A stretch of DNA of 41,507 nucleotides from Oscillospiraceae bacterium (GTDB lineage Bacteria; Bacillota; Clostridia; Oscillospirales; Oscillospiraceae): NCBI GenBank assembly GCA_017447645.1, contig JAFSNA010000054.1:1-41507 (forward strand), written 5' to 3'. Shown piece after piece: positions 15,591 to 24,153 of the stretch; positions within the stretch are counted from its first letter, which is position 1; each line of letters starts with the position of its first letter. The notes below the pieces were generated by a model that searched no databases, was not told the origin of the DNA, and worked only from the letters and a program-made list of their open reading frames with translations. A program made the translations under genes and the position numbers.

Positions 15591-17333
15591 ATGGAAACCA
15601 AACCGAAAAACAGAGAATGGGTCAAGAACGCCGCGATCATTTTCCTCGCGGTGCTCCTGGTGCTGACTTTTTTCTCCAATACCATCATGAACCGCAGCCT
15701 GCCCGAGGTGGCGACGGAATACGTTCAGTCGAACACCATCACGGCCAAGGTGCGCGGCACGGGCACGGTGGAGTCGCAGGGCGTCTATGAGGTCAAGGCG
15801 ACGGAGACGCGCGAGATCCGCGCCGTCATGATCAAGACCGGCCAGAAGGTCGAGCAGGGCGACGTGCTCTTCGTCCTCGGCGAGGGCGACAGTGCGGAGA
15901 TCGAAGCCGCGCAGGAGCAGATCCGCCAGCTCAAGCTCAGCTATCAGCAGACGGTCGTCGGCGCGACGAACTATTCCGGACAGCTGTCGAAGGCGCAGAC
16001 GCGCTACAACAACGCTGTCGCCGCCGAGGCTTCGGCCTATGCCCAGCTCAACGGGAACGTCGATTTTCAGAATTCCCTCACCGCGCTCAACGCCGCAAAG
16101 GAAAAACAGGCCTCGGCCGAGCTGAACTACAGCCTTGCCAACGATACCGCGCTGCAGAGCCTGGCAAGCGCGATCACCGCGCTCGGAGACTTTGAGAACG
16201 CCTGCCTCCTGCAGGGGATCGATACGCTCGGTCTCAACGACGCGCGGTATTCCCTCGGCAACGCGCGCGAGGCGCTCCTGCCTGCCGACGGCAGCGTCAA
16301 CTCCGTTACCGTGGCCATCGACAGGACCCACGCGGCCGAGCAGGGGATCCTGCAGTTCGAACTGAGCTGCGGCGACGCGATCGCCGCGGATCCCGCGGCG
16401 GCGGACGCGCTTTTCACGCTCAAGACCGTCCTTTCTCAGACGAAGGAGTATCTCTCCTCCGATTATTCCTCCGGCGATCTCATCGACTGCGTCAACAGCC
16501 TTATGGACGCCGTTGAGCGCTGCAACAGCGCACAGAACCAGTACGACGGCTTCTCAAACATGTTCACGGAGAGCTACAACGCCGCCGTGGCCGAGCGCCA
16601 GGCCGCCGAGGCTGCGCTCAAAACGCTGCGCGAGAGCGCGGACGACTATAACCGCCAGGCCGCGCTGACCGGGCTGACGCTCAAGGATCTGGATTATCAG
16701 ATCAAGAAGGCGGAGGAAAAGCTCGCTTCGCTCAGCGGCGGCAGCGAGAACCAGATCAAGGCCAACGTCTCCGGCACGATCAGCTCCATCGCCGTCACGG
16801 CGGGGAAAACGGCCGCCAAGGATGAGGTGCTCGCCACGATCGAGGTCCCGGACATGGGCTATGTCCTCAGCTTCGCCGTCACATCCGACCAGGCGCGCCG
16901 CCTGCGTCCGGGCGACGTCGGCAGCGTGAGCAGCTATTACTGGGGCAGCCGCATCGAGGCAACCCTCACGGCCATCAAGCCCAACCCGAAGGATCCGCAG
17001 GGCAGCCGTCTGCTGGAATTCGAGATCACGGGCGACGTCTCCGCGGGCTCGCAGCTGACGATCTCCATCGGCGAACGCAGCCAGAATTACGACTTCGTCG
17101 TACCGAACAGCGCGATCCGCTCCGACTCCAACGGCAAATTCGTCTACATCCTTCAGGCGAAGAACTCCGCGCTGGGCAACCGCTATTTTGCCAAGCGCGT
17201 CAATGTTGAGGTCATCGCCGCCGACGACAACAACTCTGCCGTGACCGGCGCGCTCAACTACGGCGACTACGTCATCACGACCGCCAGCGCCCCGCTCAAA
17301 AACGGCATGCAGGTGCGGATGGCCGAGGGATGA
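15591..17333 (+). CDS. HlyD/MacA-type membrane fusion (adaptor) protein
   Basis: 580 residues from ATG 15591. A GTG at 15579 is possible, but GGAG lies only one base from it; GGAG is 13 bases from the ATG, so the start is not fully settled. One N-terminal membrane helix (about 12-29). The biotinyl-lipoyl-like half-motif EIRAVMIKTGQKVEQGDVLF is at about 77-96, then a long Ala/Gln/Glu-rich coiled-coil hairpin (about 100-395), the second lipoyl half (IKANVSGTISSIAVTAGKTA) and a beta-barrel ending PLKNGMQVRMAEG. In Gram-positives such adaptors usually work with a MacB-type ABC exporter. Here it sits between sugar-uptake permeases and a MacB-core fragment. Overlaps the next gene by four bases. Confidence 0.88.
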   Translation: METKPKNREWVKNAAIIFLAVLLVLTFFSNTIMNRSLPEVATEYVQSNTITAKVRGTGTVESQGVYEVKATETREIRAVMIKTGQKVEQGDVLFVLGEGDSAEIEAAQEQIRQLKLSYQQTVVGATNYSGQLSKAQTRYNNAVAAEASAYAQLNGNVDFQNSLTALNAAKEKQASAELNYSLANDTALQSLASAITALGDFENACLLQGIDTLGLNDARYSLGNAREALLPADGSVNSVTVAIDRTHAAEQGILQFELSCGDAIAADPAAADALFTLKTVLSQTKEYLSSDYSSGDLIDCVNSLMDAVERCNSAQNQYDGFSNMFTESYNAAVAERQAAEAALKTLRESADDYNRQAALTGLTLKDLDYQIKKAEEKLASLSGGSENQIKANVSGTISSIAVTAGKTAAKDEVLATIEVPDMGYVLSFAVTSDQARRLRPGDVGSVSSYYWGSRIEATLTAIKPNPKDPQGSRLLEFEITGDVSAGSQLTISIGERSQNYDFVVPNSAIRSDSNGKFVYILQAKNSALGNRYFAKRVNVEVIAADDNNSAVTGALNYGDYVITTASAPLKNGMQVRMAEG

Positions 17334-18406
17334 AGAGGATGAAGCTCACGCGCGGAAAAAAGATATGGTTTCTGCTCTGCGCCGTGCTGCTGCTCGCCGC
17401 GCTGGGCTGCTCCTTCGCGCTTCACGTTATCTCCGGCCGGCTTTTGAGCCAGCAGGAGGCAGAACGCTGGCGCGGGGAAAACACGCGGGAGTACCGGCAG
17501 ATCAGCTGCTTTATGCCCTATGACTCCGCCGTGGGGCTCAAGGAGATCTATACCTTCCGCTACGCCATGCTCGACGATCTGCGGGCGGCCGGCGTCGAGT
17601 GGAAGGAGGAGGTCTATCCCTTCATCGACGCATGGAGCCGCGAGGGCAAGATGAAGATCTCCGGCGAAAAGGCCGCGACCGACGCCCCCGCGCTGGCCGT
17701 CGGCGGGCAGTTCTTTGAATTTCACCCGCTCCGTCTGCTCAGCGGCAGCTATATCGCCGAGGGGGATCTCTCGCCGGACCGTGTGATCCTGGATGAAGAA
17801 CTCGCCTGGGAGCTCTTCGGCGGCACGGAGCTCACGGGCATGAGCGTGCAGATCGACGGAGTAGAATTCGTGGTCGGCGGTGTGGTCGAGCGCGAAAAGG
17901 ACAGCGCCAGTCGGCGCGCCTATACCGGAGAAAAGGGCTTCTTCATGAGCTATGACGCATACCGCGCGATCAGCGGCGAGGACAGGATCGACTGCTACGA
18001 GGTCGTACTGCCCGAGACCGTGCGCGGCTTTGCCGCCCAGCTGGTCGCGGAGCGTTTCCCGAACAAGGAGGGCGAGAGCGTCGTCAACACAGGCCGCTTT
18101 GACTTTGATCGGCTGATGCGCCTCTCGCGGGATCTGTCCGGACGCGCCGCCCACAGCGCTGCCGTGCGCTATCCCTACTGGGAGAACGCCGCGCGTATCG
18201 CGGAGAGCGAGTGCGCCGCGCTGACCCTCGCCGCCATGACCCTGAGCCTTCCCGCCGCGGCGACCGCGCTCGTCGAGCTGATCCGCCTGCTCGCACGCGG
18301 CAAGACCAGGCTGGAGGAGGATGTGATCCCCAAAGCAAAGGAGGGCGTTGAGGAGGCCGTGCGCGTCCGCGCCCGCAGACGCTGGGAGAAACAGCATCCC
18401 CAATAA
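17330..18406 (+). CDS. MacB periplasmic-core-domain protein lacking FtsX and ATPase domains
   Basis: 358 residues. An N-terminal membrane helix (about 12-33) leads to an extracytoplasmic domain. Its central part, FHPLRLLSGSYIAEGDL followed by VILDEELAWELFGG and MSVQIDGVEFVVGGVVE, matches MacB-like core domains. Only one further hydrophobic segment appears (about 297-322, LTLAAMTLSLPAAATALVELI), then a basic Arg/Lys-rich tail. The three-helix FtsX permease bundle of MacB is absent, and no ATPase gene follows. It is therefore probably an accessory partner of the HlyD-type adaptor rather than a transporter by itself. Start ATG 17330 (a second ATG is at 17339). No intrinsic terminator was seen after it. 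Confidence 0.75.
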   Translation: MKRMKLTRGKKIWFLLCAVLLLAALGCSFALHVISGRLLSQQEAERWRGENTREYRQISCFMPYDSAVGLKEIYTFRYAMLDDLRAAGVEWKEEVYPFIDAWSREGKMKISGEKAATDAPALAVGGQFFEFHPLRLLSGSYIAEGDLSPDRVILDEELAWELFGGTELTGMSVQIDGVEFVVGGVVEREKDSASRRAYTGEKGFFMSYDAYRAISGEDRIDCYEVVLPETVRGFAAQLVAERFPNKEGESVVNTGRFDFDRLMRLSRDLSGRAAHSAAVRYPYWENAARIAESECAALTLAAMTLSLPAAATALVELIRLLARGKTRLEEDVIPKAKEGVEEAVRVRARRRWEKQHPQ

Positions 18407-18499
18407 AGCCTTTGCCCGCGCGCAGGGGGTTGCCTGCGGCGGACAGGGTGCTTCGCGTTCACGACGAAAGGGCGAAAACCGCGAAGATATAATTTAATA
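18407..18499. other. Non-coding spacer, no clear terminator
   Basis: Contains only a 7-bp inverted repeat CTTCGCG/CGCGAAG (18451-18457 with 18480-18486) followed by an AT-rich stretch. No gene and no T-run terminator between the ABC/adaptor operon and the next promoter. Confidence 0.4.
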
Positions 18500-18555
18500 T
18501 TGAAAGGCCGGCGCTCCTATGCTACAATATTTTGACGTAACAGTGGAGCACCGGC
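18500..18555 (+). promoter_or_regulatory. Promoter of the housekeeping run, with a flanking inverted repeat
   Basis: -35 TTGAAA (18500-18505), a 17-bp spacer, -10 TACAAT (18523-18528). An 11-bp inverted repeat with one mismatch (18507-18517 and 18545-18555) has one arm in the spacer and the other downstream of the start site. It could be an operator or a 5' stem. Confidence 0.7.
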
Positions 18556-18581
18556 TTATCATGTATGTACGGAGAGCGGAA

Positions 18582-19337
18582 ATGGACAGGATCACTTCCA
18601 GAAAAAACCCCTTTATCGCACAGCTGCGCGCCCTGGCAGCCGACGCCTCGCTGCGCCGGGAGCAGGGCTGCTTCGTCTGCGACGGGACCAAGCTGCTCGG
18701 CGAGGCCGCGGACAACGGCGCCGAGATCCTCTCCGTCCTCTGGAAGGAGGGCGGCGCGGCGGGAGAGATCGACTGTCCCGCGCAGTTTCTCGCCCCGGCG
18801 GATCTTTTCGACTACGCCTCGGCGATGAAGAACAGCCCCGGTCCGCTTTTTACCGTGCGGATGCGCGAGGAAGACGCCCCCGGGAGGATCGACAGCGCGA
18901 TCCTTCTCGAAAACGTGCAGGATCCCGGCAACGTCGGCACCGTGCTGCGCACGGCGAGCGCCTTTTCCGTAGACGCCGTCGTGCTGACGGGCGACTGCGC
19001 CGATCTGTACGGCCCCAAGACCGTGCGCGCCACGATGGGTGCAATCTTCCGCCAGAGGGTCTTTCGTCTCGAGCTTGACGAGCTTCCCGCCTGGCTGGAG
19101 AAGCACGGCCTGCCGCTTTATGGCGCGGCGCTCTCGCCCCAGGCGCGGGATCTGCGCGAGGTCGATCTGACGCGCGCGGCCGTCGCCGTCGGCAGCGAGG
19201 GACAGGGCCTGAGCAGAGAGCTTCTGGCGCTCTGCCGCGGCGAGGTCATCATTCCCATGGACGCGCGCAGCGAATCGCTCAACGCGGCGGTCGCGGCCTC
19301 GGTGCTGATGTGGGAAATGACGAGAGAAAAACGATAA
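18582..19337 (+). CDS. TrmH/SpoU-family RNA 2'-O-ribose methyltransferase
   Basis: 251 residues from ATG 18582, selected because GGAGAG lies about six bases upstream and the promoter -10 is at 18523; the upstream in-frame ATG would precede the transcript. An N-terminal substrate-binding domain (about 1-100, with SRKNPFIAQLRAL) precedes the SPOUT catalytic domain. Its trefoil-knot motifs are ILLENVQDPGNVGTVLRTA (about 108-126), VAVGSEGQGLS (about 200) and SLNAAVAASVLMWE (about 233). It uses S-adenosylmethionine to methylate a ribose in rRNA or tRNA. The exact target cannot be read. First gene of the long plus-strand run. Confidence 0.92.
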   Translation: MDRITSRKNPFIAQLRALAADASLRREQGCFVCDGTKLLGEAADNGAEILSVLWKEGGAAGEIDCPAQFLAPADLFDYASAMKNSPGPLFTVRMREEDAPGRIDSAILLENVQDPGNVGTVLRTASAFSVDAVVLTGDCADLYGPKTVRATMGAIFRQRVFRLELDELPAWLEKHGLPLYGAALSPQARDLREVDLTRAAVAVGSEGQGLSRELLALCRGEVIIPMDARSESLNAAVAASVLMWEMTREKR

Positions 19338-19352
19338 GGCGGGAAGAAAAAC

Positions 19353-20570
19353 ATGTCTGCTCTGCAATACTGGATATGGCTCTCCTCGCTCGAGGGCGTG
19401 AGCGTGCGCGCGAAGGCCGCCGTGATCCGCCGCTTCGGCGATGCGGAAACGGCCTTTTTCGCCCCGTCGGGCGTCCTGGGCGAGACGGAGGGCGTCAGTG
19501 AAAACGAGGCAAGGCTCCTGGAGCAGAGGAACCTGCGCCGCGTCGACGAGATCCTGGGCGACTGCGAGGCGCAGGGCCTTTCGATCCTGACCATGCAGGA
19601 CACGCTCTATCCCAGGCGGCTCCGGACGATCTGGGCGCCGCCGACGGTCCTGTATGTCAAGGGCCGTCTGCCCTTTGTCGACGACGAGGCGGCCATCGCC
19701 GTGGTCGGCACGCGCTCCGCCTCCGCCTACGGGATCAAGATGAGCCGCCGGATCGCCGGCGAGATCGTCCGCTGCGGCGGCGTCGTCATCTCCGGACTCA
19801 CAAACGGCATCGACGCTGCCGCGGCCTGCGGAGCGCTTGAAGCGGGCGGCGTGTGCATCGGCGTGCTCGGAACGGCGCATGAGATGCAGGAGAGCGAGCT
19901 GAGCCGCGACGTCTGCCAAAGGGGAGCGCTCGTGAGCGAATACGCGCCGGGCACCCGCTCGCAGAAAAGCTTCTTCCGCGACCGCAACCGCATCAGCTCC
20001 GGCCTTTCGGTCGGCACGGTGGCGATCGAGGCCCCGGAAAAGAGCGGCACGCTGCTCTTCGCGGCCGAGGCGCTCGAGCAGGGGCGCGAGGTCTTTGCCG
20101 TCCCCGGCAACGCGGACGCCGCCGGCTGCCGCGGCACGAACAATCTCCTCAAGGAGGGCGCGACGCCCGTCACCTGCGGCTGGGAAGTGATGCGTGAATT
20201 CCGATCCCGTTTTCCGGACAGGATCAGAGAGGACACACAGGGCTTCCGAACGGAAAAGAACGCTCCGCCCGAGAGCGTTCCGCCGTCCTCCCAATGTCCC
20301 GAAAACGGCACGGAGAGCCCCAAAAAAGAGATTGACAAGCCCAAAAGCGGGGCATATATTGACTTACGGGAACAGCTCGCCTCCCTGAACGAGACGCAGC
20401 TGAGGATCATTTCCGCGATCGAAAAAGAGCCCACGCACATCGACGACATCGTGGAAAAGACCGGTCTCGGCGCGGCGGCGGTGCTGACCCAGCTGACGGT
20501 GATGACCGTCAAGGGCATCGTCCGGCGCATGCCGGGCAACCGGGTGGCGCTCAACGTACAGCGCCGCTGA
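19353..20570 (+). CDS. dprA: DNA processing protein DprA
   Basis: 405 residues. N-terminal helical domain, then the DprA Rossmann fold: VVGTRSASAYG (about 117-127), ISGLTNGIDAAAACGAL (about 148-164), SEYAPGT, FFRDRNRISSGLS (about 207-219) and AVPGNADAAGCRGTNNLL. An acidic/Pro-rich linker leads to a C-terminal winged-helix (DML1-like) domain. DprA loads RecA on incoming single-stranded DNA during transformation. It is widespread in bacteria not known to be competent. In Firmicutes dprA is often followed by topA and trmFO, as here. Confidence 0.95.
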   Translation: MSALQYWIWLSSLEGVSVRAKAAVIRRFGDAETAFFAPSGVLGETEGVSENEARLLEQRNLRRVDEILGDCEAQGLSILTMQDTLYPRRLRTIWAPPTVLYVKGRLPFVDDEAAIAVVGTRSASAYGIKMSRRIAGEIVRCGGVVISGLTNGIDAAAACGALEAGGVCIGVLGTAHEMQESELSRDVCQRGALVSEYAPGTRSQKSFFRDRNRISSGLSVGTVAIEAPEKSGTLLFAAEALEQGREVFAVPGNADAAGCRGTNNLLKEGATPVTCGWEVMREFRSRFPDRIREDTQGFRTEKNAPPESVPPSSQCPENGTESPKKEIDKPKSGAYIDLREQLASLNETQLRIISAIEKEPTHIDDIVEKTGLGAAAVLTQLTVMTVKGIVRRMPGNRVALNVQRR

Positions 20571-20599
20571 ACACAACAACGGCAAAGTGAGGAAACACA

Positions 20600-22837
20600 A
20601 TGGCAAGAGGAAAAGACCTTGTGATCGTCGAGTCTCCGGCGAAGGCGAAGACCATCGAAAAATATCTCGGCGGACAGTATAAGGTAAAGGCGTCCATGGG
20701 ACATCTGCGGGATCTCCCGAAGAGCAAGCTGGGCGTTGATATAGAGAAGGGCTTCGAGCCCGAATACATCCCGGTCAAGGACAAGAAGGACCTGATCGCG
20801 GAGCTGAAAAAGGATGCGAAATCGGCCGGCACGGTCTATCTCGCGACGGACCCCGACCGCGAGGGCGAGGCCATCTCCTGGCACCTCAAGGAGTTGCTGG
20901 AGCTCGACGACAAAAAGGCCAGGCGCGTGACCTTCAATGAGATCACGAAAAAAGTCGTGACCGAGAACATCGAGCATCCGCGCGCGATCGACAGCGATCT
21001 AGTGGACGCGCAGCAGGCGCGCCGCATCCTCGACAGGATCGTGGGCTACAAGATCTCGCCGCTGCTGTGGAAAAAGGTCAAGGCCGGGCTCTCCGCCGGA
21101 CGCGTGCAGTCCGTCGCAACGCGCATGGTCGTCGACCGCGAGGAGGAGATCAAGAGCTTTGTCAGCGAGGAATACTGGCTGCTCGACGCGCTGCTGGACT
21201 GCGAGGAGGGCAACGGCAAATTCACCGCGCGCTTCTACGGTAAGGGCGATAAAAAAACCGAGCTGAAAAACGAGGACGAGGTCAGGACCGTTATTGCCGC
21301 GACGCAGGACGAGCCCTTTATCATCCGTTCCGTCAAGCGCGGCGAGAAACAGAAGAGCCCCGCGCCTCCCTTTATCACCTCCACGCTGCAGCAGGAGGCC
21401 TCGCGCCGACTGGCCATGACGCCGCGCCGCACGATGTCCATCGCCCAGCAGCTGTACGAGGGCGTGGAGATCAGCGGCCACGGCACGATCGGCCTGATCA
21501 CCTACATGAGGACCGACTCGCTGCGTCTGTCGGAGGAGGCGCTCTCCGCCGCCCGCAGCTTCATCACCGAGCGTTACGGGAAAGCGTACTATCCCGGCTC
21601 GCCGCGCCGCTATAAGACCAAGGCCGGCGCGCAGGACGCGCACGAGGCGATCCGCCCGACCTATGTCGAGCTCTCGCCCGAGCTCGTGCGCAAGGACCTC
21701 ACGCAGGAGCAGTACCGGCTCTACCGCCTGATCTGGGGACGCTTCACGGCCAGCCAGATGGCGAACGCCGTCTACGACAACGTCGCCGTCGAGGTCGTCT
21801 CCGCCGGCTACAGCTTCCACGCCAACTATTCCGAGCTCAAGTTCCCCGGCTATACCGCCGTATATGAAGAGGCGCGCGACGAGGAGAGCGGCGAGCTGGA
21901 AAGCCCGCTGCCTGCGCTCCGGGAGGGAGAGCGCGTGTATCTGGAAAAGATGACGCCGCAGCAGCAGTTCACCCAGCCGCCCGCCCGCTATACCGAGGCC
22001 ACCCTCATCCGCGCGATGGAGGAAAAGGGCATCGGCCGCCCGTCGACCTACGCGCCGACGATCACGGCCATCACCTCGCGCGATTATGTGATCAAGGAAG
22101 GCAAGTATCTCCGACCCACGCCGCTGGGCGAGGTGGTGACGGAGCTGATGAAGGAGCATTTCGGCGACATCGTCGATCTGAAATTCACCAACCAGATGGA
22201 GAGCGAGCTCGACGAGATCGAAAGCGGCAAGGCCGACTGGCGCAAGGTGCTGGGCGATTTCTATACGAGCTTTGAAAAAGAGATGAGCGCCGCGGAAAAG
22301 GCCATGGACGGCGTACGCATCAAGGTGCCCGACGTCGAGAGCGACGAGATCTGCGAGGTCTGCGGCCGCCGTATGGTCATCAAGAAGGGCCGTTTCGGCT
22401 ATTTCCTGGCCTGCCCCGGCTTCCCGGACTGCACCTTTACCAAGCCCATCGTCGTCGAGATGCCGGGCAGATGCCCCAAGTGCGGCGGCAAGATCCTCAA
22501 GCGCACCAGCAAGAAGGGCTATGTCTTCTACGCCTGCGAGCGCGGCACGGACTGCGGCTTCATCACCTGGGACGTGCCGACGAAGGACGTCTGCCCGAGC
22601 TGCGGCAAAACGATGTTCAAGCGCGCCGGGCGCGGTCCGCTCAAGAGCTTCTGCATCAACGAGGAATGTCCCAACTTCGTCCCCGAGGACAAGCGGAGCT
22701 ATAAGAAAAAGACGCCCGCGAAAAAGACCGCGGCGAAGAAAACGGGCACGAAGGCGAGCACGTCGAAGAGCGCGGCGGCGAAAAAGAGCGCCGCTGGAAA
22801 GACGACGGCCAAAAAAGAAAAAAAGACCGAGGAATAA
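20600..22837 (+). CDS. topA: DNA topoisomerase I (type IA)
   Basis: 745 residues. Toprim domain at the N-terminus (VIVESPAKAKTIEKYLG; DPDREGEAISWHL). Catalytic Tyr in TYMRTDSLRLSEEAL (about residue 302). Three Cys4 zinc-ribbon motifs at about 587-690: CEVCG...CPGFPDC, CPKCG...CERGTDC and CPSCG...CINEEC. The last roughly 50 residues are a Lys/Ala/Thr-rich, histone-like tail rich in KK-T/A repeats, probably for DNA binding. It relaxes negative supercoils. RBS GAGG before ATG 20600; trmFO starts two bases after its stop. Confidence 0.97.
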   Translation: MARGKDLVIVESPAKAKTIEKYLGGQYKVKASMGHLRDLPKSKLGVDIEKGFEPEYIPVKDKKDLIAELKKDAKSAGTVYLATDPDREGEAISWHLKELLELDDKKARRVTFNEITKKVVTENIEHPRAIDSDLVDAQQARRILDRIVGYKISPLLWKKVKAGLSAGRVQSVATRMVVDREEEIKSFVSEEYWLLDALLDCEEGNGKFTARFYGKGDKKTELKNEDEVRTVIAATQDEPFIIRSVKRGEKQKSPAPPFITSTLQQEASRRLAMTPRRTMSIAQQLYEGVEISGHGTIGLITYMRTDSLRLSEEALSAARSFITERYGKAYYPGSPRRYKTKAGAQDAHEAIRPTYVELSPELVRKDLTQEQYRLYRLIWGRFTASQMANAVYDNVAVEVVSAGYSFHANYSELKFPGYTAVYEEARDEESGELESPLPALREGERVYLEKMTPQQQFTQPPARYTEATLIRAMEEKGIGRPSTYAPTITAITSRDYVIKEGKYLRPTPLGEVVTELMKEHFGDIVDLKFTNQMESELDEIESGKADWRKVLGDFYTSFEKEMSAAEKAMDGVRIKVPDVESDEICEVCGRRMVIKKGRFGYFLACPGFPDCTFTKPIVVEMPGRCPKCGGKILKRTSKKGYVFYACERGTDCGFITWDVPTKDVCPSCGKTMFKRAGRGPLKSFCINEECPNFVPEDKRSYKKKTPAKKTAAKKTGTKASTSKSAAAKKSAAGKTTAKKEKKTEE

Positions 22838-22839
22838 GA

Positions 22840-24153
22840 ATGAAGACAGTCACCGTGCTCGGCGCGGGCCTGGCCGGCAGCGAATGCGCCTGGCAGCTCG
22901 CCAAACGGAATATCCCTGTGCGCCTGGTGGAGATGAAGCCGGAGAAAAAAACGCCGGCCCACGTCTCCGACGGCTTTGCCGAGCTGGTGTGCTCCAACTC
23001 CCTGCGCAGCGACGAGCTGTCCAACGCCGTGGGCCTCCTGAAGGCCGAGATGCGCGCGCTGGGCTCGCTCATCATGGAGAGCGCGGATCAAAACCGCGTG
23101 GCCGCGGGCGGCGCCCTCGCCGTCGACCGCGAGGGCTTTTCACGGACCGTCACGGAGAAACTGACGAGTCACCCCATGGTCGAAATCGTCCGCGCCGAGG
23201 CCACGGAGATCCCGGAAGGGGAGGTCGTGATCGCGACCGGACCCCTTTCCTCCGACGCGATCGCGGAAAGGATCGCCGCCCTCTGCCCGGAGAGCGATCT
23301 GCATTTCTACGACGCCGTCGCGCCGATCGTCACGCTCGAGAGCGTGGACATGGACAACGCGTTCTTCGCCTCCCGCTACGACAAGGGGACGGCGGATTAT
23401 GTAAACTGCCCGATGGACAAAGAGGAGTATCTTGCCTTTGTCGACGCGCTGGTGAGCGCGAAGGAAGCGCCGGTGCACGGCTTTGACGACGGCGCGGTCT
23501 TCGAGGGCTGCATGCCCGTCGAGGTCATGGCCCGCCGCGGCGCGGACACGCTGCGCTACGGCCCGCTCAAGCCCGTGGGGCTCGTGGATCCGCGCACGGG
23601 GAAGAACAATTACGCCGTCGTGCAGCTGCGGCGCGACAATGCCGAGGGCACGCTCTACAACCTCGTCGGCTTTCAGACGCATCTGACCTGGGGCGAGCAG
23701 AAGCGCGTGTTCTCGATGATCCCCGCGCTGCGGGATGCCGAGTTCGTACGCTACGGCGTGATGCACCGCAACACCTATCTCAACAGCCCCCGGCTGCTCG
23801 ACCGCTATTACCGCCTCAGGTCCGAGCCGCGCATCAGCTTCGCCGGGCAGATGACCGGCGTGGAGGGCTATGTCGAGTCGGCGGCCTCCGGGCTGCTGGT
23901 CGGGATCGAGACCGCCGCGCGCGTGCTCTCCCTCCCCGCGGCCGATTTCCCGCAGGAGACCGCGATCGGCGCGCTGGCGCTGTACGTCTCCGGCGGCAGC
24001 GTGGGCGACTTCCAGCCGATGAACATCAACTTCGGCCTGATCACGCCGCTCGACCGCCGCGTGAAGGGAAAGCGGAACAAGAATACGGAAATATCAAAGC
24101 GTTCGCTTGCGATCATAGACGACATTCTTTCAAAGGAGATTTTCAAACTATGA
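22840..24153 (+). CDS. trmFO: Folate/FAD-dependent tRNA (uracil-54-C5)-methyltransferase TrmFO
   Basis: 437 residues, full family length. FAD-binding motif VLGAGLAGSECAWQLAKR at the N-terminus, CSNSLRSDELSNAVGLLK (with the conserved Cys), GALAVDREGFS and the C-terminal GQMTGVEGYVESAASGL. It makes ribothymidine at position 54 of tRNA using methylenetetrahydrofolate and FADH2, the usual route in Firmicutes. Overlaps plsX by four bases (ATGA). Confidence 0.97.
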   Translation: MKTVTVLGAGLAGSECAWQLAKRNIPVRLVEMKPEKKTPAHVSDGFAELVCSNSLRSDELSNAVGLLKAEMRALGSLIMESADQNRVAAGGALAVDREGFSRTVTEKLTSHPMVEIVRAEATEIPEGEVVIATGPLSSDAIAERIAALCPESDLHFYDAVAPIVTLESVDMDNAFFASRYDKGTADYVNCPMDKEEYLAFVDALVSAKEAPVHGFDDGAVFEGCMPVEVMARRGADTLRYGPLKPVGLVDPRTGKNNYAVVQLRRDNAEGTLYNLVGFQTHLTWGEQKRVFSMIPALRDAEFVRYGVMHRNTYLNSPRLLDRYYRLRSEPRISFAGQMTGVEGYVESAASGLLVGIETAARVLSLPAADFPQETAIGALALYVSGGSVGDFQPMNINFGLITPLDRRVKGKRNKNTEISKRSLAIIDDILSKEIFKL

